A stretch of DNA of 64,000 nt from Cherax quadricarinatus (Eukaryota; Arthropoda; Malacostraca; Decapoda; Parastacidae), in the NCBI RefSeq assembly GCF_038502225.1, contig NC_091378.1:1861744-1925743 (forward strand), read 5' to 3'. A program made the translations under genes and the position numbers. Below, piece after piece: positions 36,301 to 51,300 of the stretch; within the stretch, counting starts at the first letter, position 1, and the number at the start of each line of letters is the position of its first letter. The notes beneath the pieces were generated by a model. That model did no database searches, was not told the DNA's origin, and worked only from the letters and a program-made list of their open reading frames with translations.

Positions 36301-39300
36301 GAAAATACTTTCATCATCATTCAACGCTCTCACCTCACTCACACATAATCACTGTTTTTGCAGAGATACCCAGAATACAACAGTTTAGACGTATATACGT
36401 ACATATAAAAATACACAATATATCCCTCCAAACTGCCAATATCCCAAACCCCTGCTTTAGAGTGCAGGCATTGTACTTCCCATTTCCAGGACTCAAGTCC
36501 GGTTATATAAAATAACCGGTTTCCCTGAATCCCTTCACTAAATACAGTGGACCCCCGCATAACGATATTATTTCAATCCAGAAGTCTGTTTTGGTGCCGT
36601 TATAGACCGATTTTGTTCCCATAAGAAATATTGTGAATTAGATTAGTCCATTTCAGACCCCCAAAAATACACCTACAAAAGCACTTACAAAAATACAAAT
36701 ACATAATTGGTCGAGTTGGGAGCTGATCGTTATGCGGGGGTCCACTGTATTAACCTGCTCACACTCCAACAGCTCATCAGGTCCCAAATGCTATTTGTCT
36801 CCATTCACTCCTATCTAACATGCTCACGCACGCTTGCTGGAAGTCCAAACCCCTCGCCCACAACACCTCCTTTACCCCCTCCCTGCAACCTTTTCGAGGA
36901 TGACCCCTACCCCGCCTTCATTTCCCTACAGATTTATAGGCTCTCCATGTCATTCTACTTTGATCCATTCTCTCTAAATGACCAAACCAGCTCAACAAAC
37001 CCTCTTCAGCCCTCTGACTAATACTTTTATTAACTCCACGCCTTCTCCTAATTTCCACACTCCGAATTTTCTGCATAATATTTACACCACACATTGCCCT
37101 TAGACAGGACATCACTGCCTCCAACCGCCTCCTCGCTGCAGCATTTACAACCCAAGCTTCGTACCCATATAAGAGTGTTGGTACTACTATACTTTCATAC
37201 ATTCCCTTCTTTGCCTCCATAGATAATATTTTTTGCCTCCACATATACCTCAATGCACCACTCACCTTTTTTCCTTCATCAATTCTATGATTAACCCCAT
37301 CCTTCATAAATCCATCAGCTGACACGTCAACTCCCAAATATCTGGAAAGTCAAGTAGGTTTAAGGTTTAGTTTTAGTCTGTCCAAAATGTTCCACATATC
37401 CAGTGGCTTTCCATAATGTATGAAATAAATGTCCCATAATTTTGTATCAATGATGTACATATTGGAATTTAAAAATGTGCTAATTTTTATTTATTTACAA
37501 CTTTTGTAAGTAAAATTTTATTAACCTATGTTATTACAAAACATTCTAGAGACCCTTTGGAATTTTACATCCGATAATTGATGTAATCTAAGATGGCCTG
37601 TTACTTGGTACAGTAAAATACTAAATTTTCATTGCTATGATGAAGTTAAATTGCCCAGATTTCAGAATCTGTTTTAGTCAGTTAAATTTGTCATTGGTGA
37701 GCTTCTCGTAATTAAAAAAGAAACAATTACAAGTTATCTTTGAGGTTGAAGAATGTTACATTGCAATTGATATTAGTTTTGTAAAGCAACACAACTTTAT
37801 TATAGAATAACTTCATATTCTGGAGTGCTTTACAACATGGTTAATGAATGAAATTTTGTGTTGTTCTGCATTATATTTGATTATTGTATTTGCACTAATG
37901 GGTGCAAGGGGCAACCCCTCCTCTATAAATTAGTAAATGTAAAAGGAACACACACTTTTGTTTTTTCTTTTTCGGGTCACTCCTTGGTGGGAGATGGCAG
38001 TTGTGGTAAAAAATAAAATTTGTACTAAAAAATTGAATTCATATTTTTACAGCATTCATGACTACCATACATGCTTGTTATTTTTGCAGCTGGTAAGGCG
38101 GCCTTGCGTACGTGATGATCCAACCAAGGAAGGTCACACAGCCCTTTTGTGGGCTGCAGCGCGTCGTGCTGACACTGCTCTGACAGTAATGGTGAGACAT
38201 GGTGCTTCTCTCACTCAAGATGATCCTAGAGGATGCACAGCCCTACATATTGCTGCAGGAGCCGGGCACGTCTCCACTGTTCGTGTTCTTCTTCGACTTC
38301 GTGCACCTCCTGATGTGTGCGCCAAAGATGGCCGTACTCCTCTGCTTCATGCAGCTCAGGCTGGACATGCACAGATAGTGAAAATTTTGGCTAAAGAAGG
38401 AGCATCTCTTGATCACCGGGATAATGAAGGACAGTGTGCTCTCCACCATGCAGTGTTGAATGGCCATCTATACCTTGCACAAATACTCATCAGAGCAGGT
38501 ACATCACAGACTATTACTGGACAGGGGTCAGTAATCAGATATATTCACATCCTAATGAGTTGAAATTGGTTAGCTGGACTTAAGTTCTCGAGGTGGGAAG
38601 TACAGTGCCAGCATTCTGGAGGGTCTTCTGAACTGTTATGCTGGCATAGTTTTTGGGAAGATAGTAATTGAATGAATGATGATGAATGTGTTTCCTCTTT
38701 TTTTGTTTTTTTTGTTTTTTTAGGTTGCCCTTCCTCAGTAGTAGATGGCTGATGTGGTGAAAAAATACATTACTGTAACATATATCAAAAATTCATGTCA
38801 CTGGAACTGTTTTTTTTTTTTGGAAGAAATGAATATCATTACTGTATCTGCATTTTGTACTGTATAAAACTGGATCCAAACCTTATTTCTGGGAGCCATA
38901 TCCCCACCCTACCTTCAGAGTGCAGGCACTGTACTTTACACCTCTAGGACTCCAGTCCCATCTAACCCGTTTCCCTGCATCCCTTCATAAATGTTACCTT
39001 GTTCACATTCCAATAGCATGTCCTTTGAAAACTACTTGTCTCCATTCACACCTATCTGTCACTGTCTCACAGATGTTTCATCTTCAGTAAGTGTGAGTTA
39101 TCAAGAACTATTATATTGATTTGATTACAAATATTTTTATACTGTCTATTACATTTTAAATAGCATGCATTTTGCAAAACAAAATTAAATCTGTTTAATT
39201 TTAATACTCATTGAGTATGGAAGATACAGTACATTCTATTTAACATTCATATTTTTAGGTACTTCAGTAAATGTTCAAGACTACTCAGGTCGCACCCCAC

Positions 39301-42300
39301 TTCACATGGCTGCATACAAAGGACTCATTGACATAATGTTCTTGTTGCTGGAGAATCGTGGTGATGTAAATGCTCGGGACTACCAGGTACATCTTGGCTC
39401 TGCTGTTCACATTTTGCAGTGTAAAAGTGATTAATAATTATGTATGTCATATGATTTTTTAGGCTACTATTTCCTGTATGTAATTACAGGTGCCAGCCAA
39501 CTTACGACCGAGTTCGGTTCCGACCAACCAGTCGTAAGTTGAAGTGGATGTAAGTCGAACCTTACTATTGAATATCAACATTACGTTTTTGTAATGACTT
39601 TATTTTATTGTTTTACAGTGGACCCCCGGTATTTGATGCATCTGTATCCGTTAAATCCGGTATTCGATACATTTTAACACAAAAATTTTGCCTCGCCACA
39701 CGCGATTTGTCTGAGACGTGTCCACGTGTGGCCTGAACTGTCCCGTGCGTGCCAGTGTTTACAAGCCAGCCAGTGTGCTCGCATCTAAGGATACATTCGG
39801 TACATTCCATATTATCACAGTGTTTTTGGTGCTTGTTTCTGCAAAATAAGTCACCATGGGCCCCAAGAAAGCTTCTAGTGCCAACCCTGTGGTAAAAAGG
39901 GTGAGAATTAGTATGGAAATTAAGAAAGATTTTGAAGGGTTTGGGGCTAACCCTGAGAAGCCTATGCCAGTTGTGGAATCCGTTGTGCCTACTTCAAAAA
40001 TTAAGAAAATGTGTGCAAAGTGGGTTGAACTGCTATTGCAAGCCGTGCTGGTGACTGTTACAATGACAGTGTTGTGGCCCATTTTAGACAAATCGTAAAG
40101 GAACGGGAGGTACAGAGCTCTATGGACAGATTTGCTGTGCGACAGAGGTCCAGTGACTCTCAAGCTGGTCCTAGTGGCATTGAAAGAAGAAGGGAAGTAA
40201 CCCTGGAAAAGGACTTGCTACCTCAAGTCCTAATGGAAGGGGATTCCCCTTCTAAACAATAAGTTCGACACTCTCCCCTCCTCTCATCCCATCAATAATC
40301 ACCAGATCTTCATTAAAGGTAAGTGTCATGTATTCTATTGTTAGTAGAGTACTACAAACTGTACATGTCTTCTTCAGTTTGTGTGCATTAAATTTAATAT
40401 TTCATGTGGTAAATTTTTTTTTTTCATACTTTTGGGTGTTTTGCACGGATTAATTTGATTTCCATTATTTCTTATGGGGAAAATTAATTCGTCTTTCGAT
40501 AATTTTGGCATACGATGAGCTCTCAGGAACGGATTAATATCGAATACTGGGGGTCCACTGTATTTTGGTATTTCATTTTTTACTTTACTTTTTATGCTGT
40601 TAGTACTGTATTTTATACTGTAAGGTTTAGGATAAACACTGCATACAACACAAACAGTTGTTTATTTCCCAGAAATTTGGCATACAAAACACAGTCATAA
40701 GTCGAATGGTCGTATGTCGAGCAGGTCGCAAGTCGGATGGTAGGTAATGGAAATTACTATAAATTACTAAATGTATAAATTACTAAATGTAAAAGATGGA
40801 AAACTTTTGTTTCATTTTTTAGGGCATCCTGCCTGGGTGAGAGACAGTCAGTATGTTTAAAAAAAATTATTTATTATTATTTGAATGCTACTAGGTGAAG
40901 TGTATAGAAGTACAGTACACCTAGTTGAGTCAGTCTTATTAAGTTTGTGCAGTTAGGTGGTTAGAGCACTGACCTGTTAGTTTTAGTATTGGTTTGCCAT
41001 TGGTTCATTCCCTGAATTGAGGTGCTTTAAAATAAGTCCAAACAGCATAGTTATTTACCTGGAGTTTACCTGGAGAGGGTTTCGAGGGTCAACACCCGTG
41101 CTGCTCGGTCTGAGACCAGGCCTCATGGTGGTTCAAGGTCCGATCAACCAGGCCGTTACTACTGGCCACACACAAGCTGATGTTTGAACTACAGCCCGGT
41201 TGGTCAGGTACTGACTTCAGGTGCCTGTCCAGTGCCTTCTTAAAGACAGTCAGGGGTCTATTGGTAATCCCCCTTATGTATGCTAGGAGGCAGTTGAACA
41301 GTCTTGGGCCCCGGACACTTACTGTGTTGTCTCTCAATATACTCGTGGCACCCCTGCTTTTCATTGGGGGAATGTTGCATCTCCTGCCGGGTCTTTTTCT
41401 TTCATAGGGAGTGATTTTTGTGTGCAGGTTTGGTACCAATCCCTACAGGACCTTCCAAGTGTATATTATCATGTATCTCTCTCACCTGTGTTCCAGGGAA
41501 TACAGATCAAGGACTTTCAACCATTCCCAGTAATTTAGGTGCCTTATTGTACTTATGTGTGCCATGAAAGTTCTTTGTACACTCTCCAGGTCTGCAATGT
41601 CACCAGCCTTGAAGGGGGCCATTAGTATACAGCAATATTCCAGCCTAGAGAGCACAAGCGATTTGAAGAGAATCATTATGGGCTTGGCATCCCTAGTTTT
41701 GAAGGTTCTCATTATCCATCCTATCATTTTCCTAGCAGATGAGATAGGTACATTGTTGTGGTCTTTGAAGGTGAGATCCACTGACATTATCACTCCCAGG
41801 TCCTTCACATTACTTTTCCGCTCTATTGTATGGTTAGAACTTGTTTACCCTGATTTTTTTTTTTTTTTCAACAAGTCGGCCGTCTCCCACCGAGGCAGGG
41901 TGACCCAAAAAAAGAAAGAAAATCCCCAAAAAGAAAATACTTTCATCATCATTCAACACTTTCACCACACTCGCACATTATCACAGTTTTTGCAGAGGTG
42001 CTCAGAATACAACAGTTCAGAAGCATACACATATAAAGATACACAACATATCCCTCCAAACTGCCAATATCCCAAACCCCTCCTTTAAAGTGCAGGCATT
42101 GTACTTCCCATTTCCAGGACTCAAGTCCGACTATATGAAAATAACTGGTTTCCCTGAATCCCTTCACTAAATATTACCCTGCTCACACTCCAACAGATCG
42201 TCAGGTCCCAAGTACCATTCGTCTCCATTCACTCCTATCTAACACGCTCACGCACGCTTGCTGGAAGTCCAAGCCCCTTGCTCGCAAAACCTCCTTTACC

Positions 42301-45300
42301 CCCTCTCTCCAACTCTTTCGAGGACGACCCCTACCCCGCCTTCCTTCCCCTATAGATTTATATGCCTTCCATGTCATTCTACTTTGATCCATTCTCTCTA
42401 AATGACCAAACCACCTCAACAACCCCTCTTCTGCCCTCTGACTAATACTTTTATTAACTCCACACCTTTTCCTAATTTCCACACTCCGAATTTTCTGCAT
42501 AATAATTTACACCACACATTGCCCTTAAACAGGACATCTCCACTGCCTCCAACCGTCTCCTCGCTGCTGCATTTACCACCCAAGCTTCACACCCATATAA
42601 GAGTGTTGGTACTACTATACTTTCATACATTCCCTTCTTTGCCTCCATAGATAACGTTTTTTGACTCCACATATACCTCAACGCACCACTCACCTTTTTT
42701 CCCTCATCAATTCTATGATTAACCTCATCCTTCATAAATCCATCCGCCGACACGTCAACTCCCAAGTATCTGAAAACATTCACTTCTTCCATACTCCTCC
42801 TCCCCAATTTGATATCCAATTTTTCTTTATCTAAATCATTTGACACCCTCATCACCTTACTCTTTTCTATGTTCACTTTCAACTTTCTACCTTTACACAC
42901 ATTCCCAAACTCATCCACTAACCTTTGCAGTTTTTCTTTAGAATCTCCCATAAGCACAGTATCATCAGCAAAAAGTAACTGTGTCAATTCCCATTTTGAA
43001 TTTGATTCCCCAAAATTTAATCCCACCCCTCTCCCGAACACCCTAGCATTTACTTCCTTTACAACCCCATCTATAAATATATTAAACAACCATGGTGACA
43101 TTACACATCCCTGTCTAAGACCTACTTTTACCGGGAAGTAGTCTCCCTCTCTTCTACACACCCTAACCTGAGCCTCACTATCCTCATAAAAACTCTTTAC
43201 AGCATTTAATAACTTACCACCTATTCCATATACTTGCAACATCTGCCACATTGCTCCTCTATCCACTCTATCATATGCCTTTTCTAAATCCATAAATGCA
43301 ATAAAAACTTCCCTACCTTTATCTAAATACTGTTCACATATATGCTTCAATGTAAACACTTGATCTACACATCCCCTACCCACTCTGAAACCTCCTTGCT
43401 CATCCGCAATCCTACATTCTGTCTTACCTCTAATTCTTTCAATTATAACCCTACCGTACACTTTTCCTGGTATACTCAGTAAACTTATTCCTCTATAATT
43501 TTTACAGTCTCTTTTGTCCCCTTTACCTTTATATAAAGGGACTATACATGCTCTCTGCCAATCCCTAGGTACCTTCCCCTCTTTCATACATTTATTAAGC
43601 AAAAGTACCAACCACTCCAACACTATATCCCCCCCTGCTTTTAACATTTCTGTCATGATCCCATCAGTTCCAGCTGCTTTACCCCCTTTCATTTTACGTA
43701 ATGCCTCACGTACCTCCCCCACACTTACATTCTGCTCTTCTTCACTCCTAAAAGATGGTATACCTCCCTGACCAGTGCATGAAATTACTACCTCTCTTCC
43801 TTAACATTTAAAAGTTCCTCAAAATATTCTCGCCATCTACCTTATACCTCCATCTCCCCATCTACTAACTTCCCTACTCTGTTTTTAACTGACAAATCCA
43901 TACTTTCCCTAGGCTTTCTTAACTTGTTTAACTCACTCCAAAATTTTTTCTTATTTTCATTAAAATTTCTTGAAAGTGCCTCTCCCACTCTATCATCTGC
44001 TCTCCTTTTGCACTCTCTCACCACTCTCTTTACCTTTCTTTTACTCTCCATATACTCTGCTCTTCTTATAACACTTCTGCTTTGTAAAAACCTCTCATTA
44101 GCTCCCTTTTTCTTTTTTATCACACCCTTTACTTCATCATTCCACCAATCACTCCTCTTTCCTCCTGCCCCCACCCTCCTATAACCACAAACTTCTGCCC
44201 CACATTCTAATACTGCATTTTTAAAACTATTCCAACCCTCTTCAACCCCCCCACTACTCATCTTTGCACTAGCCCACTTTTCTGCCAATAGTCGCTTATA
44301 TCTCACCCGAACTTCCTCCTCCCTTAGTTTATACACTTTCACCTCCCTCTTACTTGTTGTTGCCACCTTCCTCTTTTCCCATCTACCTCTTACTCTAACT
44401 GTAGCTACAACTAAATAATGATCCGATACATCAGTTGCCCCTCTATAAACATGTACATCCTGGAGCCTACCCATCGACCTTTTATCCACCAATACATAAT
44501 CTAATAAACTACTTTCATTACATGCTACATCATACCTTGTATATTTATTTATCCTCTTTTTCATAAAATATGTATTACTTATTACCAAACCTCTTTCTAC
44601 ACATAGCTCAATTAAAGGCTCCCCATTTACATTTACCCCTGGCACCCCAAATTTACCTACTACTCCCTCCATAACATTTTTACCCACTTTAGCATTGAAA
44701 TCCCCAACCACCATTACTCTCACACTTGATGCAAAACTCCCCACGCATTCACTCAACATTTCCCAAAATCTCTCTCTCTCTCCTCTACACTTCTCTCTTC
44801 TCCAGGTGCATCCACGCTTATTATAACCCACTTTTCACATCCAATCTTTATTTTACTCCACATAATCCTTGAATTAATACATTTATAGTCCCTCTTTTCC
44901 TGCCATAGCTTATCCTTCAACATTATTGCTACTCCTTCTTTAGCTCTAAGTCTATTTGAAACCCCTGACCTAATCCCATTTATTCCTCTCCACTGAAACT
45001 CTCCCACCCCCTTCAGCTTTGTTTCACTTAAAGCCAGGACATCCAGCTTCTTCTCATTCATAACATCCACATTCATCTCTTTCTTATCATCTGCACAACA
45101 TCCACGCACATTCAGACTTCCCACTTTGACAATTTTCTTCTTCTTATTCTTTTTAGTAATCGTTACAGGAAAAGGGGTTACTAGCCCATTGTTCCCGGCA
45201 TTTTAGTTGACTTTTACAACACGCATGGCTTACGGAGGAAAGATTCTTATTCCACTTCCCCATGGATATAAAAGGAAAAGTAATAAGACCAAGAACTATT

Positions 45301-48300
45301 AAGATAAAATCAAAGAAAACTCAGATGAGTGTGTATAAATAAATGTGTATATGTATGTGTAGTGTGACCTAAGTGTAAGTAGAAGTAGCAAGACATACCT
45401 GTAATCTTGCATATTTATGAGACAGACAAAAGACATCAGCAATCCTACCATCATGTAAAACAATCACAGGCTTTCGTTTTACACTCACTTGGCAGGACGG
45501 TAGTACCTCCCTGGGTGGTTGCTGTCTACCAACCTACTACTATACTACCCTGATACATATTTAATTTCCTCAAGTTTCCCATATCTGAGTAGTTGAAATT
45601 TCTCCTCTTCGAACTTGATATTGTCTTGAGTGGCCCATTCAAAGATTTGGTTGGTGTCCGCTTGAAGTCTCGCAGTGTCTTCGATGGAGGTCACTGCCAT
45701 GGTAATCCGGGTGTCATTCGCAAAGGAAGACATGGAGCTATGGTTTACATCTCTGTCTATGTCAGTAATGAGGATGAGGAATAGAATGGGAGCGAGTACT
45801 GTGCCTTGTGGAACAGAGCTTTTTATCGTGGCTGCCTGAGACTTTATTCTGTTTACTATTGCTCTTTGTGTTCAATTTGTCAGGAAGTTATAGATCCATC
45901 TACCAACTTTTTTTGTTATTCCTTTATCATGCATTTTGTGTGCTATTACACCATGGTCACACTTGTCAAAAGCTTTTGCAAAGTCTGTGTATACTACATA
46001 CTACATCTGTATTTTGTTTATCCTCTACAGCACCCAGGACCTTGTCATAGCTGGGACAGGCAGGAGCGACCTGCCCTAAACCCATGTTGCCCTGGGTTAT
46101 GTAATTGATGGGTATCTAGGCAGTTGGTGATCTTGCTTCTTAGAACCCTCTCAAAGATTTTTATGATATGGGATGTTAGTGCTATCAGTCTGTAGTTCTT
46201 TGCAATTGCTTTACTGCCACCTTTGTGGAGTGGGGCTATGTCTGTTGTTTTTAGTGTGTGTGGGATGACCCCTGTGTCCATGCTCCGTCCATAAAATGCT
46301 GAAGGCACGCAATAGGGGCTTCTTGCAATTCTTGATGAACACGGAGTTCCACGAGTCTGGCCCTGAGGTAGAGTGCATGGGCATGTCATTTATTACCTCT
46401 TCAAAGTCTTGTGTAGTTAGGATAATATCCGAGATTTTTGAGATGACCAAATTTTGGGTTTCATTCATAAAGATTTCATTTGGATTGTCGACCCTTAGTC
46501 TGGGCAGTGATCGCTGAACAGTGAGTCATATTGGGACTTTAGTATCTCACTCATTTCTTGGCTGTCATCTGTGTATGTCCCATCCTGCCTAATCAGGGGC
46601 CCAGTACTGGATTTTTTTTTCCTTAGATTTGACATATTTTTTTTTCAATTTCCTTTGTGGCTTTTAGTTCTTCCTGTGATTCTTGTCTCCTGTAGGAGTC
46701 CTTCAGCTTAAGTTCAATATTTGCAATTTCATTGACTAGTGCCTCCCTTTGTATTTCAGATATATTGGCCCCACTCAGCAGATCTGTGACTCTTCACCTT
46801 TGTCTGTATAGGGAGCATCTCTCTCTTTCGAGTTTACATCTTCTCTTTCTTTTTCTTAGTGGAATGTGTCTTAAGCAGATCTCAAGAACCACAGAATTCA
46901 TTTTTTCGAGGCAAATGTTTGGATTCGTATTGTTTAGGATATCTTCCCAGCTTGTTTCATTTAGGACATGGTTTACTTGACCCCATTGTATGTTTTTGTT
47001 ATTGAAATTGAATTTTGTGAAGAGACCTTCATGAATGCTCACATTTTGCTGGTCAGGAGCCCTGTGCATACATGTCTGTACCTCTGTTATGTTGTGATCT
47101 GAGTGTATTGTCTTTGGTATGGTTATATTACATATCAGATCGTCGTTGTTAGTGAAAATGAGGTCCAGCGTATTTTCTAGTCTTGTAGGCTCTGCTATAT
47201 GCTGGTTTAAGGTGAATTTGGTGCAGAGATTTAATAGTTCATGTGTGTGTGAATTTTCATCTGAGCTGCCTCCTGGGGTGATCTCTGCTAAAACATTGTT
47301 TGCTATTCTCCTCCATTTTAGGTGTCTTAAGTTGAAATCTCCTAGTAGCAAGATGTTTGGGGCAGGAGTTGGGAGATTTTCCGGACAGTGGTCAGTTTTC
47401 ATAAGCTGTTCCTGGAATTGTTGGAAAGTTGCATCTGGAGGCTTGTATACCAGCTGTGCAAATGAGCGACTCTGTAATGTACAGGCCAACCCCCCCCTTG
47501 TTGCCTGTTTAGTCTGTCGCATCGGAATAGGTTATAACCTGGGATCCATATTTCATTGTCATAAAGACCCTTTGTGTGGGTCACTGTGAATGCTGCAAAC
47601 ATTGCATTTGACTCCGTGAGTAGTCCCTTGATGTAAGGAATTTTGTTGTTTATTGATGGTTTTGGATCCTGTATGTTTGCAGAGACAAATGTCATTATAT
47701 TAGTGGAATTTAGGGGGGTTTTATTTGCTGGCTCTAATATCTGTTGTTCTGGAGTAGAGGCCAATGTCTGTGCCTCTGCTCCAGAAGTGTTTTCAGTTGG
47801 TGTAGGATTATTGTCATTTCTTGCCAGTCTTTTTTTTTCCCTCTTGGCCCTAAAAAACTTCTGTCTCTAGAGAGGTTGTGGCTCCCCTCTTTTGTTTCCC
47901 ATAGTCTGGCTGGTCTGTGTCTTCTAGTCCCCTTTAGGTGATGTGCCTGGCAGCATTCATTGTAGCATTTTCTTTCATGGATTGATGAGTGACACATTTC
48001 TGGGTGAAATAAGTAACAGGAGGGGAAGTTGCACTCTCCTGTTGTCATGCAGGTGCAGCAGTTTTTGGGATGGTCAGAGGTGCATGTCCCACCTGTTTTA
48101 CCAGATATACCATGCTTGCAGATACCCAAGGCATTGTATTTACATAGATTGTGACTCTGCTCGCTAGGATTTATTGTAGCTGCATTTGCTGCTGGTACAT
48201 TTATTTTTCTCGTTTCCTCCCTATCTTTCACCCCTGTATGAACATCAGTGCTTCCACCAGGTTTTGCTGGTAGTGTGTCAACATTATTTCCTGAGGCATC

Positions 48301-51300
48301 ATCCCCTTTTGATCCATCTCCAGCAGTATCTATTTTGAACCTCTGTGGACTGAATAACATTGTCTTCACTGTCCTCCAGGACAACACTAGTACCCTCATG
48401 AGCACTGTCTTCCAGGACATCACTAGAACCCTCTGGAGCACTTTCCTCCAGGACAACACTGACACCCTCAGGAGCACTGTCCAAGACAGCCCCGTCCCTA
48501 CCACCCATCGTACTTGTATAACCTGTTTACCTAATTGAGTTTACTTGGGTGAACGGACAGTGAAAGATTAATTATCAGTTCAGAGGAAGGGAATATGGAG
48601 GAAATGGGTCTGTAAAATACAAGGTGAACCATAGAATAAACAAAGGTTACATGGTAAGTGGTGTGTTGTACTTGTGGAAAGAAAGAAGTCTTTCTGTGGA
48701 GGCAAAATGGGATAGTGTACCAGAATATAGTGATGCCAACACTTTTATATGGGTTTGAGGCATGGGCTTTAAACACTGCAGCAAGGAGGAGGTTAGAGGC
48801 AGAGGGGATGTCATGTTTCAGAGTGATGTGTAGAGTGAATATTATGCAGAGAATTTGGAACGTAGATATTAGAAGGTGTGGAGTTACAGTGGGTATAATT
48901 CAGAGGACTGAGGAAAGATTGTTGAGGTGGCTTGAACATTTAGAGGATGGAGCAGAATAGGATGACCAAGAGGGTGTAGAAGGCCACAGGTGAAAAGGAG
49001 GGGCAGGGGTCATCCCAGAAGGCTTTCAAGTTAAATAGGCTTGAGCATCCAGTGGACATGTGTGAGCATGCTAAATAGGAGTGAATGGAGACAAGTTGTT
49101 TTTAATGGATGTGCTGTTTGAGTGTGAACAAGGTAACATTTATGAAGGAATTAGGGAAGCCAGTTAGCTGTACCTGAGTCCTAGAGGTAGGATGGGCAGT
49201 GCTTGCACTGGAAAGGAGGAGTAGGGATGTTGTGGTTGGAGGGTAATCTAATTGTGGTGTCAGCATACTTCTGGAAAAATGGCAGTTGAATGAAGGATGA
49301 AGAATATTTCCTTCTCTGGGTCATCCTGTCTTGGCAGGAGGTTTATATAAACTGACATATGGTAGAATATATATGTGTATACCAGGAAAAGTGTACGGTA
49401 AGGTTATAATTGAAAGAATTAGAGGTAAGGCAGAATGTAGGATTGCGGATGAGCAAGGAGGTTTCAGAGTGGGTAGGGGATGTGTAGATCAAGTGTTTAC
49501 ATTGAAGCATATATGTGAAAAGTATTTAGATAAAGGTAGGGAAGTTTTTATTGCATTTATGGATTTAAAAAGGGCATATGATAGAGTGGATAGGGGAGCA
49601 ATGTGGCAGATGTTGCAAGTACATATATGGAATAGGTGGTAAGTTACTAAATGCTGTAAAGAGTTTTTATGAGGATAGTGAGGCTCAGGTTAGGGTGTGT
49701 AGAAGAGAGGGAGACTACTTCCCGGTAAAAGTAGGTCTTAGACAGGGATGTGTAATGTCACCATGGTTGTTTAATATATTTATAGATGGGGTTGTAAAAG
49801 AAGTAAATGCTAGGGTGTTCAGGAGAGGGGTGGGATTAAATTATGGGGAATTAAATACAAAATGGGAATTGACACAGTTGCTTTTTGCTGATGATACTGT
49901 GCTTATGGGAGATTCTAAAGAAAAATTGCAAAGGTTAGTGGATGATTTTGGGAGTGTGTGTAAAGGTAGAAAGTTGAAAGTGAACATAGAAAAGCGTAAT
50001 GTGATGAGGGTATCAAATGATTTAGATAAAGAAAAATTGGATATCAAATTGGGGAGGAGGAGTATGGAAGAAGTGAATGTTTTCAGATACAGTGGACCCT
50101 CGACCAACGATATTCATCCGTTCCTGAGAGCTCATCGTTAGTCGAAATTATCGTTAGTCAAGTTAATTTTCCCCATAAGAAATAATGGAAATCAAATTAA
50201 TCCATTCCTGACACCCCAAAGTATTAAAAAAAAAAAAATTACCACATGAAATATTAATTTTAATACACACAAACTGAAGAAGACATGTACAATTACATGA
50301 CACTTACCTTTATTGAAGATCTGGTGATGATTGATAGGATGGGAGGAGGGAAGAGTGTGGATGGTGTTAATGTTTAGAAGGGGAATCCCCTTCCATTAGG
50401 ACTTGAGGTGTCAAGTCCTTTTCCAGGGTTACTTCCCTTCTTCTTTTAATGCCACTAGAACCAGCTTGAGAGTCACTGGACCTCTGTCGCACAACATATC
50501 TGTCCATAGAGCTCTGTACCTCCCGTTCCTTTACGATTTGTCTAAAATGGGCCACAACATTGTCATTGTAACAGTCACCAGCACGGCTTGCAATAGCTGT
50601 GTTAGGGTGATTTTCATCCATAAAGGTTTGCAGTTCAACCCACTTTGCACACATTTCCTTAATCTTTGAAGTAGGCACAATGGATTCCACAACTGGCATA
50701 GGCATCTCAGGGTTAGCCCCAAACCCTTCAAAATCTTTCTTAATTTCCATACTAATTCTCACCCTTTTTATCACAGGGTTGGCACTAGAAGCTTTCTTGG
50801 GGCCCATGGTGACTTATTTTGCAGGTGCAATCACTAAAAACGCTGTGATAATATGAAATGTTCCGATTGTATGTTTGGATGCGATGGCGGTGGCTGGCTT
50901 GTAAACACTGCGCAGGCCACACGTGGACACGTCTCGAACGGAACGAATCGTGTTGGTCGAGTTTTTTAGCGCTAGTTGAGGCAAAATTTTTGCGTTAAAA
51001 TGTATTGCTATTCAGATTTAACGTTATATGATGCCATCGTTTGTCGAGGGTCCACTGTACTTGGGAGTTGACGTGTCGGCGGATGGATTCATGAAGGATG
51101 AGGTTAATCATAGAATTGATGAGGGAAAAAAGGTGAGTGGTGCGTTGAGGTATATGTGGAGACAAAAAACGTTATCTATGGAGGCAAAGAAGGGAATGTA
51201 TGAAAGTACATGTATAGCAGTACCAGCACTCTTATATGGGTGTGAAGCTTGGGTTGTGAATGCAGCAGCGAGGAGGCGGTTGGAGGCAGTGGAGATGTCC

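Larger units (their letters stand above)
41055..48530 (-). mobile_element. CR1/jockey-type LINE, split by a full-length RTE
   Basis: On the minus strand the parts occur in element order. ORF1 with acidic repeats and Cys/His fingers lies at 48510-47730, endonuclease at 47764-46794 and reverse transcriptase fingers/palm at 46470-45555. After the RTE at 41855-45545 come the C-terminal reverse transcriptase (41808-41089) and the 3' end ('acctggagtttacctggaga' on the plus strand). The RTE is flanked by TACCCTGAT on both sides (41846-41854 and 45546-45554). Many stops and shifts make the element inactive. It has the same 3' end as the fragments at 13395, 18368, 29170 and 57335. Confidence 0.8.

Noticed and set aside
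39487..39615. Alternative exon after inversin exon 10
   Set aside because: The sequence belongs to the TA-flanked MITE family also present at 21113-21418.
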